Part shown: positions 29,050 to 38,027 of the stretch, one piece after another
Position numbering within the stretch: the stretch's first letter is position 1
Layout: each line of letters begins with the position of its first letter
Assembly (NCBI RefSeq): GCF_005938215.1
Contig: NZ_VCPD01000002.1
Span: 558,001-622,000 of the forward strand
DNA: 64,000 nt
Direction of reading: 5' to 3'
Source of the DNA: Ruegeria sediminis
GTDB lineage: Bacteria > Pseudomonadota > Alphaproteobacteria > Rhodobacterales > Rhodobacteraceae
Notes under the pieces: model-generated
Database searches by the model: none
Seen by the model: only the letters and a program-made list of their open reading frames with translations
Told to the model about the DNA's origin: nothing
Made by a program: the position numbers and the translations under genes

Positions 29050-29085
29050 GGCCCGCGCGACTGCGGCAAGCGCGGCGCGCGGGCC
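29050..29085 (-). other. Intercistronic hairpin between dctP and dctQ
   Basis: A perfect 10-bp stem (GGCCCGCGCG) encloses a 16-base loop, followed on the minus strand by a T-rich stretch (ACTTTCATTTTC). It probably acts as a partial terminator or 3' stabiliser, keeping the binding protein in excess over the permeases. Confidence 0.6.
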
Positions 29086-29094
29086 TTGGTCAGA

Positions 29095-30099
29095 TCAGTT
29101 GTTCAACGTCTGGATCACCAGATCGTAAAGTTCCTGCGCCGGCAGACCGCGGGCGGAGTTCTCTTCGATCCATTTGGCCGCAACCGGGCCGGCCGCCTTT
29201 TCGCGGAATTCAGCAAGGCGGCCGTCGTCGAAGCTGATCGTTTCGATCCCCTTCTCTTCCAGCATCGGCCACCACTTGGCCATCGTCTCATTTTCGTAGA
29301 AATCGACGTAGTGCTGCATCGACTCGTCGATCGACGACATCAGCGCCTCGCGCTCGGCATCGCTCAGCGCGTTCAGCGCGTCGGTGTTGACCACGACTGG
29401 GCAGTTGACGGTGCCGGGGTTCAGGTTGTCGGTCCACCACTTGGCGGCTTCGGTGATGCCGAAGGACATGTGCGCGTGAGGCGCGAAGGCGATGGACTTG
29501 ACGATACCGGAATCGAGCGCCTGCCGCGCCTCTTCCGACGTCACCGAGGTCGGCACCGCCCCGACGAGGGTCAGCGCCTCGCCGATGCCGCCGGTGGCGC
29601 GCACGGTCAGGCCGTCGAATTCAGCCAGCGAACGCGGCGGTTCGCCCACCCCTGCGATGTTGTACTGCGGCAGCGGTGACGGCATCAGCAGCGTGGCGTT
29701 CCAGCGCGCCAGATCGGCCACGGTGGCCGGATGCTGGTAGACCGCCATCGAGACCTTGATTTCGTCCTCAAGCGTACCGACGCCCAGGAAGGGCAGTTCC
29801 AGAACGGTAATCGAAGGGTTCTTGTCGGCGTGATAGCCGGCGCAGAACTGCGCCATCTCGAATGCGCCGATCGAGATCCCGTCAAGGTTCTCGGTGTTCT
29901 TGGACAGACCGCCGTAGTTGATGTTCAGCGTGAATTCACCGCCAGTCTTTTCGCTGACCAGTTCAGCGAGTTTCTCGACATGTTCGGTGAAGGCGCGCCG
30001 CTTGCCCCAAAGTGAGACGTTCCATTCCGTGGCCATTGCCTCGGCGGCGAAGGCGGTTGCAAGGGCGGCCACGCAGGCGCCCGTCAGGATGCGGTTCAT
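29095..30099 (-). CDS. dctP: TRAP transporter substrate-binding protein (DctP)
   Basis: A 334-residue periplasmic protein with a signal peptide (MNRILTGACVAALATAFAAEAMA) and the DctP fold. The segment GLTVRATGGIGEAL contains the Arg that usually clamps a carboxylate, with VGAVPTSV and KWWTDNL further on. The ligand is probably a carboxylic acid, but nothing in the sequence names it. ATG chosen after GGGAGAAAAC; a longer frame reaching 30264 lacks a signal peptide. First gene of the TRAP operon, divergent from the acetyl-CoA synthetase gene. Confidence 0.9.
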   Translation of the reverse strand: MNRILTGACVAALATAFAAEAMATEWNVSLWGKRRAFTEHVEKLAELVSEKTGGEFTLNINYGGLSKNTENLDGISIGAFEMAQFCAGYHADKNPSITVLELPFLGVGTLEDEIKVSMAVYQHPATVADLARWNATLLMPSPLPQYNIAGVGEPPRSLAEFDGLTVRATGGIGEALTLVGAVPTSVTSEEARQALDSGIVKSIAFAPHAHMSFGITEAAKWWTDNLNPGTVNCPVVVNTDALNALSDAEREALMSSIDESMQHYVDFYENETMAKWWPMLEEKGIETISFDDGRLAEFREKAAGPVAAKWIEENSARGLPAQELYDLVIQTLNN

Positions 30100-30567
30100 G
30101 TGGTTTTCTCCCATCTCCGCGGGACCTGTTGACCGGCCCGCTTGCAGGCAAGCTAGCGTTACGCTTCGGCTCTGCCAAGCCCAGAGTTTTTGCCGGAGCC
30201 GGGCGCGCTTCCGAACGGGAATTGCGGCGCCGGGACGTCTGCAGCAACAAAATGTCGCGGGCAAGTTGGTGAACTATCCAGTCCTTGCGGCGCCTCCCAC
30301 GGCCGGAAACACGGCCCGAACCCGTCGAGGCATTGACTCTCTAAATATTGAAATTGAACGGTTTTAGCCGGGCTTCCGGTAATATGATTTACAGCTTTGA
30401 CAGGGAAAGAAAAACAAATTTACAGACAAACCTTTGTATTACAGCATTTTATTTCCTTATTTTCAGAACCCCGTATTATCCAGCACAAGGCACGAACCGG
30501 ATCGACAAAACCCGATACAGGGACGAAAACGGTTGTACGTAATTCAGTCAGAGGGAGGAGCCTCAGC
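30100..30567. promoter_or_regulatory. Divergent promoter region dctP / acs
   Basis: A 468-base non-coding stretch. The half near dctP is GC-rich; 30345-30500 is markedly AT-rich and should carry the acs promoter, with a possible -10 at CGTATTATCC near 30474. Repeated TTACAG boxes lie inside it. A frame open from 30397 has no ribosome site and is not credible as an extension of acs. Confidence 0.6.
30388..30444. repeat. TTACAG repeats and ACAAACCTTTGT palindrome upstream of acs
   Basis: TTTACAG at 30388-30394 and 30419-30425 and TTACAG at 30439-30444 stand about 31 and 20 bases apart, close to whole helical turns. Between the last two is the perfect palindrome ACAAACCTTTGT (30426-30437). This arrangement suits a dimeric activator of the acetate genes, for example a CrbR-like LuxR protein; that assignment is a guess. 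Confidence 0.45.
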
Positions 30568-32532
30568 ATGACAGCCGCAGCTCACGCAGAAGTCAAAGCA
30601 TATCCGCCATCCGCCGAAACCGTTGCCCGCGCCCACGTGAACGCGGCGAAGTACGAAGAGATGTATGCGGCCTCCATCGCCGATCCCGCTGCCTTCTGGG
30701 GCGAACAGGGCAAGCGGCTCGACTGGATCAAACCCTACACCCAGGTCAAGGACGTCAACTACAGCTTCGGCAATGTCAGCATCAACTGGTACGCCGACGG
30801 TACGCTGAACGTTGCGGCCAACTGCCTGGACCGCCACCTGAAGACCCGCGGCGATCAGACCGCGATCATCTGGGAGCCGGACGAGCCCACCGACGAGGCG
30901 CAGCACATCACCTATGCCGAACTGCACCGCCGCACCTGCCGAATGGCCAACATCCTCGAGTCGATGGGCGTGCGCAAGGGCGACCGCGTGGTCATCTACC
31001 TGCCGATGATCCCCGAAGCGGCCTATGCCATGCTGGCCTGCGCCCGCATCGGCGCGATCCATTCCATCGTCTTTGCCGGTTTCTCGCCCGACGCGCTGGC
31101 GGCCCGGGTCAACGGCTGCGACGCCAAGGTCATCATCACCGCCGACGAGGCGCCGCGCGGCGGCCGCAAGACGCCGCTGAAATCGAACGCCGACGCCGCG
31201 CTGCTGCACTGCAAGGACTCGGTGAAATGCCTTGTCGTCAAGCGCACCGGTGGCCAGACCACCTGGATCGACGGCCGCGACTACGATTACAACGAGATGG
31301 CGCTGGAGGCGGACGACTACTGCGCCCCCGCCGAGATGAACGCCGAAGACCCGCTGTTCATCCTTTACACTTCCGGCTCGACCGGGCAGCCCAAGGGCGT
31401 GGTGCACACCACCGGCGGCTACCTGGTCTATGCCGCGATGACGCACGAGATCTCCTTCGATTACCATGACGGCGACATCTACTGGTGCACAGCCGACGTG
31501 GGTTGGGTCACCGGGCACAGCTACATCGTCTACGGCCCGCTGGCCAACGGCGCGACCACGCTGATGTTCGAAGGCGTGCCGACCTATCCCGATGCCAGCC
31601 GCTTCTGGCAGGTTTGCGAAAAGCACAAGGTGAACCAGTTCTACACTGCCCCCACCGCAATCCGCGCACTGATGGGACAGGGCAAGGAATATGTCGAGAA
31701 ATGCGATCTGAGCGACCTCAAGGTGCTGGGCACCGTGGGCGAGCCGATCAACCCCGAAGCGTGGAACTGGTACAACGATGTCGTCGGCAAGGGTCGTTGC
31801 CCCATCGTCGACACCTGGTGGCAAACTGAAACCGGCGGTCACCTGATGACCCCGCTGCCGGGCGCCCATGCGCTCAAGCCCGGCTCGGCCATGAAGCCCT
31901 TCTTCGGCATTCAGCCCGTGGTCCTGGACCCGCAATCGGGTGTCGAACTGAACGGCAACGGCGTCGAGGGTGTCCTGTGCATCAAGGACAGCTGGCCCGG
32001 CCAGATGCGCACAGTCTGGGGCGATCACGAGCGGTTCGAAAAGACCTATTTCGCCGACTACAAGGGCTATTACTTCACCGGCGACGGTTGCCGCCGCGAC
32101 GAGGACGGCGATTACTGGATCACCGGCCGCGTGGATGACGTGATCAATGTCTCGGGCCACCGCATGGGCACCGCCGAGGTGGAAAGCGCGCTGGTGGCGC
32201 ATGCCGCCGTGGCCGAGGCCGCCGTTGTCGGCTATCCGCACGAGATCAAGGGGCAAGGCATCTACTGCTACGTCACCCTGATGAACGACCAGGAGCCGAC
32301 CGAGGAACTGCGTCAGGAACTGCGCAAGTGGGTCCGCACCGAGATCGGCCCGATCGCCAGCCCCGACGTGATCCAGTGGGCCCCGGGCCTGCCCAAGACC
32401 CGTTCGGGCAAGATCATGCGCCGCATCCTGCGCAAGATCGCCGAGAACGACTTCGGCTCGCTGGGCGACACCTCGACCCTGGCCGATCCGTCGGTGGTCG
32501 ATGACCTGATCGCCAACCGTGCCAGCAAGTGA
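30568..32532 (+). CDS. acs: Acetyl-CoA synthetase
   Basis: A 654-residue AMP-forming acetate:CoA ligase. The AMP-binding loop is [11 protein letters not shown], later blocks are [11 protein letters not shown] and [14 protein letters not shown], and the C-terminal [13 protein letters not shown] holds the Lys that is acetylated by Pat-type enzymes. The ATG follows GAGGGAGGAG. It makes acetyl-CoA, AMP and pyrophosphate. The adenylate kinase gene begins 7 bases after its stop, and a two-part symporter follows, forming an acetate uptake and activation module. Confidence 0.96.
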   Translation: MTAAAHAEVKAYPPSAETVARAHVNAAKYEEMYAASIADPAAFWGEQGKRLDWIKPYTQVKDVNYSFGNVSINWYADGTLNVAANCLDRHLKTRGDQTAIIWEPDEPTDEAQHITYAELHRRTCRMANILESMGVRKGDRVVIYLPMIPEAAYAMLACARIGAIHSIVFAGFSPDALAARVNGCDAKVIITADEAPRGGRKTPLKSNADAALLHCKDSVKCLVVKRTGGQTTWIDGRDYDYNEMALEADDYCAPAEMNAEDPLFILYTSGSTGQPKGVVHTTGGYLVYAAMTHEISFDYHDGDIYWCTADVGWVTGHSYIVYGPLANGATTLMFEGVPTYPDASRFWQVCEKHKVNQFYTAPTAIRALMGQGKEYVEKCDLSDLKVLGTVGEPINPEAWNWYNDVVGKGRCPIVDTWWQTETGGHLMTPLPGAHALKPGSAMKPFFGIQPVVLDPQSGVELNGNGVEGVLCIKDSWPGQMRTVWGDHERFEKTYFADYKGYYFTGDGCRRDEDGDYWITGRVDDVINVSGHRMGTAEVESALVAHAAVAEAAVVGYPHEIKGQGIYCYVTLMNDQEPTEELRQELRKWVRTEIGPIASPDVIQWAPGLPKTRSGKIMRRILRKIAENDFGSLGDTSTLADPSVVDDLIANRASK

Positions 32533-32539
32533 GGGTGAG

Positions 32540-33229
32540 ATGGACGCTGCCGTGAAAACCACCCCCGCAGTTCTGATCCTTCTCGGCCCTCCGGGCGCCG
32601 GGAAGGGCACGCAGGCACGTATGCTGGAAGAAAAGTTCGGGCTGGTGCAGCTCAGCACCGGCGACCTGCTGCGCGCCGCCGTGGCCGCGGGAACCGAGGC
32701 AGGCAAGGTCGCCAAGGCCGTGATGGAGGCCGGTGAACTGGTGAGCGACGGCATCGTCATCGCCATCCTGCGCGACCGCATGGCCGAGCCCGATTGCGCC
32801 CGCGGCGTGATCCTCGACGGCTTTCCCCGCACCACCGTTCAGGCCGAGGCGCTGGACGGGCTGCTGGCGGAAACCGGCCAGAAGATCGGCGCCGCCATCA
32901 GCCTCGAGGTGGAAGACGCCGAGATGGTTTCGCGCATCTCCGGGCGCTACACCTGCGCCGGTTGCGGCGAGGGATATCACGACACGTTCAAACAGCCGGC
33001 CCAGTCCGGCAAATGCGACAAGTGCGGCAGCACGGAATTCAAGCGCCGCGCCGACGACAATGCCGAGACGGTGGCAAGCCGGCTTGCCGCCTATCATGAA
33101 CAGACCGCCCCGCTGATCGAATACTACAAGGGCAAGGGCGTTCTGAAACAGATCGACGCGATGGGCGAGATCGGCGAGATCGCCCACAACCTCGAAACCA
33201 TCGTGAAAGGAGCGATGGACCAAAGCTAG
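32540..33229 (+). CDS. adk: Adenylate kinase with zinc-type LID
   Basis: A 229-residue AMP kinase. P-loop GPPGAGKGTQ near residues 17-26, AMP region STGDLLRAAV, ILDGFPRT, and a LID with four Cys (YTCAGC and CDKC) that would bind zinc. The housekeeping adk of alphaproteobacteria normally lies in the ribosomal protein cluster, so this is probably a second copy. Its position directly after acs suggests it returns the AMP made by acetate activation to ADP. Start ATG follows GAGGGTGAG. Confidence 0.92.
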   Translation: MDAAVKTTPAVLILLGPPGAGKGTQARMLEEKFGLVQLSTGDLLRAAVAAGTEAGKVAKAVMEAGELVSDGIVIAILRDRMAEPDCARGVILDGFPRTTVQAEALDGLLAETGQKIGAAISLEVEDAEMVSRISGRYTCAGCGEGYHDTFKQPAQSGKCDKCGSTEFKRRADDNAETVASRLAAYHEQTAPLIEYYKGKGVLKQIDAMGEIGEIAHNLETIVKGAMDQS

Positions 33230-33408
33230 GACCCGAGGCCCCTCCCCGGGCCTTGATCCCACAAAGGAATACCCCAAAGGAGCCGCCCTGGCGGACCGGT
33301 GGAGGTTTGTCTGCTGCCCATCCGGCAGCCGGCATTTCGCAGAGATGGCCCGGCGACCACGAGGAGACTGGCGAGGGGCCGCTCAGGAGGAAGCAAGGAG
33401 GAACCGCA

Positions 33409-33690
33409 ATGGCGGATCAAAACAATAACTCCGCACAAGCCTCAGAGGCCGACAAGGCCTACTGGCAAGCCAATGTGCGGCTCATCATCATCAGCCTCGT
33501 CATATGGGCGCTGGTGTCCTTCGGGTTCGGCATCCTGCTGCGCCCCATGCTGTCGGGCATCGCCGTTGGCGGCACCGACCTGGGCTTCTGGTTCGCCCAG
33601 CAAGGCTCGATCCTGGTCTTCTTGGGCCTGATCTTTTTCTACGCCTGGCGGATGAACAAGCTCGACCGTGAATTCGGCGTGGAGGAATAA
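33409..33690 (+). CDS. DUF4212 small symporter subunit
   Basis: A 93-residue membrane protein with two transmembrane helices (about residues 25-47 and 60-80) and the family end YAWRMNKLDREFGVEE. DUF4212 proteins are regularly encoded directly before sodium:solute symporters of the VC_2705 subfamily and are taken as a small partner subunit. The symporter starts 6 bases downstream. A strong ribosome site (AAGGAGGAACC) precedes the ATG. Confidence 0.9.
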   Translation: MADQNNNSAQASEADKAYWQANVRLIIISLVIWALVSFGFGILLRPMLSGIAVGGTDLGFWFAQQGSILVFLGLIFFYAWRMNKLDREFGVEE

Positions 33691-33696
33691 ATCGTC

Positions 33697-35481
33697 ATGG
33701 ATCAGTTTACCATCAACCTGCTGTTTGTGGGCGCATCCTTCGCGCTTTACATCGGCATCGCGATCTGGGCCCGTGCGGGCTCCACATCGGAATTCTACGC
33801 CGCCGGCCGCGGCGTTCACCCGGTCACCAACGGCATGGCGACGGCAGCGGACTGGATGTCGGCCGCGTCGTTCATCTCGATGGCGGGCCTCATCGCCTTC
33901 ACCGGCTACGACAACAGCACATTCCTGATGGGCTGGACCGGCGGCTACGTTCTGCTGGCGCTGCTGCTTGCCCCCTACCTGCGCAAGTTCGGCAAGTACA
34001 CGGTGTCCGAGTTCATCGGTGACCGCTTCTACAGCCCGACCGCGCGGATCGTGGCCGTGATCTGCCTGATCGTCGCCTCGGTGACCTACGTGATCGGTCA
34101 GATGACCGGTGTCGGCGTGGCCTTCGGCCGCTTCCTCGAGGTTTCGAACACAGCTGGTCTGCTGATCGGTGCCTGTGTCGTGTTCGCCTATGCGGTGTTC
34201 GGCGGTATGAAGGGCGTGACTTACACCCAGGTCGCACAGTACTGCGTGCTGATCACAGCCTACACCATCCCGGCGATCTTCATCTCGCTGCAGCTGACCG
34301 GCAACCCGATCCCGGCGCTGGGCCTGTTCGGCGACACCGCAGGCGGCGAGCCGCTGCTGACCAAGCTGGACGCGATCGTGGCCGAACTGGGCTTTGCCGA
34401 ATACACTGCCCACCATTCGAACACGCTGAACATGGTTCTGTTCACCCTGTCGCTGATGATCGGCACCGCCGGTCTGCCGCACGTGATCATGCGCTTCTTC
34501 ACCGTGCCGAAAGTATCGGACGCGCGCTGGTCGGCCGGTTGGACCCTGGTGTTCATCGCGCTGCTGTACCTGACCGCTCCGGCCGTCGGCGCCATGGCCC
34601 GTCTGAACATCACCGACATGATGTGGCCGAACGGCGGCATCGAAGGTGGAGCCGTGAAACTCGAGCAGATCGAAAACGACGCCCGTTACGACTGGATGTC
34701 GACCTGGCAGAAGACCGGGCTGCTTGACTGGGAAGACAAGAACAACGACGGCAAGATCCAGTACTACAACGACAAATCCGAAGAAATGCAGGCAATCGCT
34801 GCTGAAAAGGGTTGGGTCGGTAACGAGTTGACCAAGTTCGACCGTGACATCCTGGTGCTGGCAAATCCGGAGATCGCAAACCTTCCGGGTTGGGTGATCG
34901 GCCTTGTCGCAGCCGGCGGTCTCGCTGCCGCGCTGTCGACCGCCGCCGGTCTGCTTCTGGCCATCTCGTCGGCTGTCTCGCACGACCTGATCAAGGGTTC
35001 GATCAACCCGTCGATCTCGGAAAAGGGTGAGCTGCTGTCGGCACGGATCGCCATGGCCGTAGCAATTGCGGTCGCCACGTACCTGGGTCTGAACCCGCCG
35101 GGCTTCGCCGCGCAAACGGTCGCCCTGGCGTTCGGTCTCGCCGCAGCCTCGATCTTCCCGGCGCTGATGATGGGCATCTTCTCGACGCGCATCAACAACA
35201 CCGGCGCCGTGGCTGGGATGCTGGCAGGTCTGATCGTGACCCTGGTCTACATCTTCCTGCACAAGGGCTGGCTGTTCATTCCGGGCACCAACTCGTTCAC
35301 CGACGCCGACCCGCTGCTGGGTCCGATCCAGTCGACCTCGTTCGGCGCAGTCGGAGCCCTGATCAACTTCGGTGTCGCCTACGTGGTCTCCGGCATGACC
35401 AAGGACACGCCGCAGGAGATCAAGGACCTGGTCGAAAGCGTTCGCATCCCGCGTGGTGCGGGTGCGGCCCAGGACCACTGA
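33697..35481 (+). CDS. Sodium:solute symporter (VC_2705-type cation/acetate symporter)
   Basis: A 594-residue member of the solute:sodium symporter family with about thirteen helices; FYAAGRGVHPVTNGMATAAD and SAASFISMAGLIAF match the family start. Acetate is the likely substrate given acs next door, though related carriers take other short acids. An insertion near residue 345 (EDKNNDGKIQYYNDKSEE) has the spacing of an EF-hand loop. Codons ending in T (GGT, GTT) are commoner than in its neighbours, which suggests high expression. Ends before two hairpins. Confidence 0.92.
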   Translation: MDQFTINLLFVGASFALYIGIAIWARAGSTSEFYAAGRGVHPVTNGMATAADWMSAASFISMAGLIAFTGYDNSTFLMGWTGGYVLLALLLAPYLRKFGKYTVSEFIGDRFYSPTARIVAVICLIVASVTYVIGQMTGVGVAFGRFLEVSNTAGLLIGACVVFAYAVFGGMKGVTYTQVAQYCVLITAYTIPAIFISLQLTGNPIPALGLFGDTAGGEPLLTKLDAIVAELGFAEYTAHHSNTLNMVLFTLSLMIGTAGLPHVIMRFFTVPKVSDARWSAGWTLVFIALLYLTAPAVGAMARLNITDMMWPNGGIEGGAVKLEQIENDARYDWMSTWQKTGLLDWEDKNNDGKIQYYNDKSEEMQAIAAEKGWVGNELTKFDRDILVLANPEIANLPGWVIGLVAAGGLAAALSTAAGLLLAISSAVSHDLIKGSINPSISEKGELLSARIAMAVAIAVATYLGLNPPGFAAQTVALAFGLAAASIFPALMMGIFSTRINNTGAVAGMLAGLIVTLVYIFLHKGWLFIPGTNSFTDADPLLGPIQSTSFGAVGALINFGVAYVVSGMTKDTPQEIKDLVESVRIPRGAGAAQDH

Positions 35482-35487
35482 GGTGCC

Positions 35488-35519
35488 GGCCCTCTCATTC
35501 TCTCTCCCCAGAGAGGGCC
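35488..35519 (+). terminator. First hairpin after the symporter
   Basis: A 9-bp stem (GGCCCTCTC / GAGAGGGCC) beginning 6 bases after the symporter stop, followed by GCCCTTTCTG. The T tract is weak, so it may act together with the next hairpin. Confidence 0.55.
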
Positions 35520-35539
35520 GCCCTTTCTGATCCACCGTT

Positions 35540-35571
35540 CCCGCCCGGCGCTTGTCCGGGCGGGGCTTTTT
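35540..35571 (+). terminator. Rho-independent terminator after the symporter
   Basis: A perfect 9-bp GC stem (CCCGCCCGG) with a 7-base loop, then GC and five T. It should end the acs-adk-symporter transcript; the DUF294 gene begins 25 bases later and would need its own promoter or read-through. Confidence 0.85.
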
Positions 35572-35596
35572 CATTTCAACCGTTGTGAATGACACG

Positions 35597-37420
35597 ATGT
35601 CCCTGACCGCCGAACAGATCACCCACTTTCTGAAATCCGTGCACCCATATGACGCCCTGCCCGTCGAGGTACTGGAAACCATCGCCCCCCAGGTCGAGGT
35701 ACGGGAGGTCGGTCATGGTTCCACGATCTTCGAGTTGGGCGACACGCTGCCGGGGCTGTTCATCATCTACGAAGGCCAGGTCGAAATCACCGACGAGAAC
35801 GGCGTCGTCGTTTCCCATCTCAGCCTGCGCAACTCCTTCGGCGAACGGGGGCTGCTGCGCGGGGGCAAGGCGGTCTCGAGCGCTCGCGCCGATGCGAATG
35901 GCACTCTGCTGGTGCTGCCGGCCGACCTGTTCCGCGACTTGAGCGCGACGCACGATGTCGTCGCCAGGTTCTTCGATCGCGCCCGCAGCCCACGGCCGCA
36001 GCAAAACCGGCTGGCCACCAGCACGGTCGACGCGCTGATGGCCCGCAGCCCGGCCACCTGCACGCCCGACACCGCCGTACAGGAGGCGGCGCGGCTGATG
36101 CGGGAACGCGGCATCTCTTCGCTCTGCATCACCGAGGGCGACGCGCTGAAAGGGATCGTCACGGTGCGCGATCTTTCCTCCAAGGTGGTTGCCGAAGCCC
36201 TGCCCGCCTCGACGCCGGTCTCGCGCATAATGACACCGGACCCGCTGACCCTGTCGCCGGGCGATATCGGCTCGGACGTGCTGCACGCGATGATGGAGCG
36301 CCGCATCGGCCACATCCCGATCACCGAAGGCGGGCGGCTGGTGGGCATGGTCACCCGGACGGACATGACGAGGTATCAGGCGGTTAGTTCGGCCGAACTG
36401 GTCAGCGCCCTTGCCCGAGCGCGGGACACCGAAGAAATGGCCAAGGTGACGGCCGAGATTCCGCGCCTGCTGGTGCAACTGGTGGCCGGCGGCAACCGGC
36501 ACGAGGTGGTGACGCGGCTGATCACCGACATCGCAGACACCGCCACGCGCCGCCTGCTTGCCATGGCCGAGGAAAAGCTCGGGCCGCCGCCGGTGCCCTA
36601 TCTTTGGCTGGCTTGCGGGTCCCAGGGCCGGCAGGAGCAGACCGGCGTTTCCGACCAGGACAACTGCCTGATGCTGGACGATGCCGCGACCGATGCTGAC
36701 ATGCCCTATTTCGCGGAACTGGCGAAGTTCGTGTCGGACGGGCTGGACGCCTGCGGTTATTTCTATTGCCCCGGCGACATGATGGCGACCAACCCGCGCT
36801 GGTGTCAGCCGGTCCGGGTCTGGCGCGACTATTTCAAGGGCTGGATCGCCAAGCCGAACCCCGAGGCGCAGATGCTGGCCTCGGTCATGTTCGACCTGCG
36901 CCCCATCGGAGGAAAGGTCGACCTCTTTGACGACGTGCAGGCGGACACGCTGAAGGCGGCCAGCGCGAATTCGATCTTCGTGGCGCACATGATCTCGAAT
37001 TCGCTGAAGCACACGCCGCCTCTTAGCCTGCTGCGCGGCTTCGCCACCATCCGATCGGGCGAACACCGGAACACACTGGACCTGAAGCACAACGGCGTCG
37101 TGCCGGTGGTCGACCTGGCGCGGATATACGCGCTGCAGGGGCGGTTGACCGCGGCAAACACCCGCGCCCGCCTGAAAGCGGCCGAGGCGGCAGGCGTTCT
37201 GAGCCCGTCCGGCGCGCGGGATCTGCTGGACGCCTATGACCTGATCGCTGAAACCCGCCTCGAACATCAGGTGGCGCTGGTGAGACAAGGAAAGGCGCCG
37301 GACAACTATCTGGCCCCCACCGATCTGTCGGATTTCGAACGCAGCCATCTGCGCGACGCTTTCGTCGTGGTAAAGACGATGCAGTCGGCGGTCGGACACG
37401 GCAAGGGGATGCTGGGCTGA
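35597..37420 (+). CDS. cNMP-binding, CBS and DUF294 nucleotidyltransferase-like protein
   Basis: A 607-residue soluble regulator-like protein. A cyclic-nucleotide-binding fold covers about residues 15-130 (GDTLPGLFIIYEGQVEI), and a CBS pair about 145-260. A DUF294 nucleotidyltransferase domain about 285-430 holds the motif GSQGRQEQTGVSDQDN, with the metal-binding DQDN, and a C-terminal helical DUF294_C domain follows. The nucleotidyltransferase fold resembles GlnD, so it may modify a protein in response to adenine nucleotides read by the CBS domains. This gene and the exonuclease recur beside acetate symporter genes. Function unproven. Confidence 0.88.
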   Translation: MSLTAEQITHFLKSVHPYDALPVEVLETIAPQVEVREVGHGSTIFELGDTLPGLFIIYEGQVEITDENGVVVSHLSLRNSFGERGLLRGGKAVSSARADANGTLLVLPADLFRDLSATHDVVARFFDRARSPRPQQNRLATSTVDALMARSPATCTPDTAVQEAARLMRERGISSLCITEGDALKGIVTVRDLSSKVVAEALPASTPVSRIMTPDPLTLSPGDIGSDVLHAMMERRIGHIPITEGGRLVGMVTRTDMTRYQAVSSAELVSALARARDTEEMAKVTAEIPRLLVQLVAGGNRHEVVTRLITDIADTATRRLLAMAEEKLGPPPVPYLWLACGSQGRQEQTGVSDQDNCLMLDDAATDADMPYFAELAKFVSDGLDACGYFYCPGDMMATNPRWCQPVRVWRDYFKGWIAKPNPEAQMLASVMFDLRPIGGKVDLFDDVQADTLKAASANSIFVAHMISNSLKHTPPLSLLRGFATIRSGEHRNTLDLKHNGVVPVVDLARIYALQGRLTAANTRARLKAAEAAGVLSPSGARDLLDAYDLIAETRLEHQVALVRQGKAPDNYLAPTDLSDFERSHLRDAFVVVKTMQSAVGHGKGMLG

Positions 37421-37444
37421 GGCCGGCGGCAAGACAAACCCGGA

Positions 37445-37480
37445 CCGCCTGCGGCGGGAGTATTTGTAAAGAGATGAAGA
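37445..37480 (+). repeat. Rhodobacteral extragenic element, copy 1
   Basis: A GC-rich hairpin-like part (CCGCCTGCGGCGGGA) followed by GAGTATTTGTAAAGAGATG and AAGA. The tail matches the element at 62781-62829 on the other strand. It could act as a terminator after the DUF294 gene. Confidence 0.5.
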
Positions 37481-37502
37481 ACCGGCGGTTGGGAGGAGAA
37501 CC

Positions 37503-38027
37503 ATGTTTCTGGAACTGATCGGTACGATCTTTGCGGGCCTCGCGGTCGCGGGCGTGGTGATGCTGGTGAACAGGTCAACCGGCGGGCGGCTGCCGCGCTG
37601 GCTGGCGCCGGTTGCCGCGGGCCTGGGAATGCTCGGCGTGACCATTGCCAGCGAATATTCCTGGTATGAACGCACGCGAGCGGCGCTGCCCGAAGGCATT
37701 ACCGTCGTGCAAGAGGTCGAAAACCGGGCGTTCTACCAGCCCTGGACCTATGCGGTTCCCTACGTGTCCCGATTTGCCGCCATCGACACCGCTTCGGTCC
37801 AGACCAACGAACAGGTTCCAGGACAGCGGCTGGTCGATCTCTATTTCTTTGGCCGCTGGTCGCCGGTGTCCAAGGTGCCGGTCGCTGTCGACTGCGACGG
37901 GCTGCGCCGCGCCAACCTTGCGGATGGCGTCGAATTTGCGGACGACGGCAGCGTAAGCAATGCCGATTGGGTCGTTGTGCCCGCGGATGACCCGATCGTC
38001 GACGCGACTTGCGGAGTGGCCTCATGA
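37503..38027 (+). CDS. Conserved hypothetical membrane protein
   Basis: A 174-residue protein I do not recognise. Two N-terminal transmembrane helices (about residues 4-22 and 33-50) precede a presumably periplasmic domain of about 120 residues with two Cys (VDCDGL and DATCGV) near its end that could form a disulfide. Its stop overlaps the start of the exonuclease gene (ATGA), which ties the two together in translation. No catalytic motif is visible. Confidence 0.75.
   Translation: MFLELIGTIFAGLAVAGVVMLVNRSTGGRLPRWLAPVAAGLGMLGVTIASEYSWYERTRAALPEGITVVQEVENRAFYQPWTYAVPYVSRFAAIDTASVQTNEQVPGQRLVDLYFFGRWSPVSKVPVAVDCDGLRRANLADGVEFADDGSVSNADWVVVPADDPIVDATCGVAS

Noticed and set aside
30544..32835. 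Open frame of 763 codons antisense to acs
   Set aside because: Shadow of the acs and adk genes, with low-complexity composition (Val/Gly/Asp/His rich) and no domain.
33442..35682. Open frame of 746 codons antisense to the symporter
   Set aside because: Composition typical of a mirror frame (Gln/Arg/His/Asp rich); no signal, no domain.
37445..37480. Small gene in the DUF294 to membrane-protein gap
   Set aside because: The short gap holds only the repeat element and a ribosome site for the next gene.
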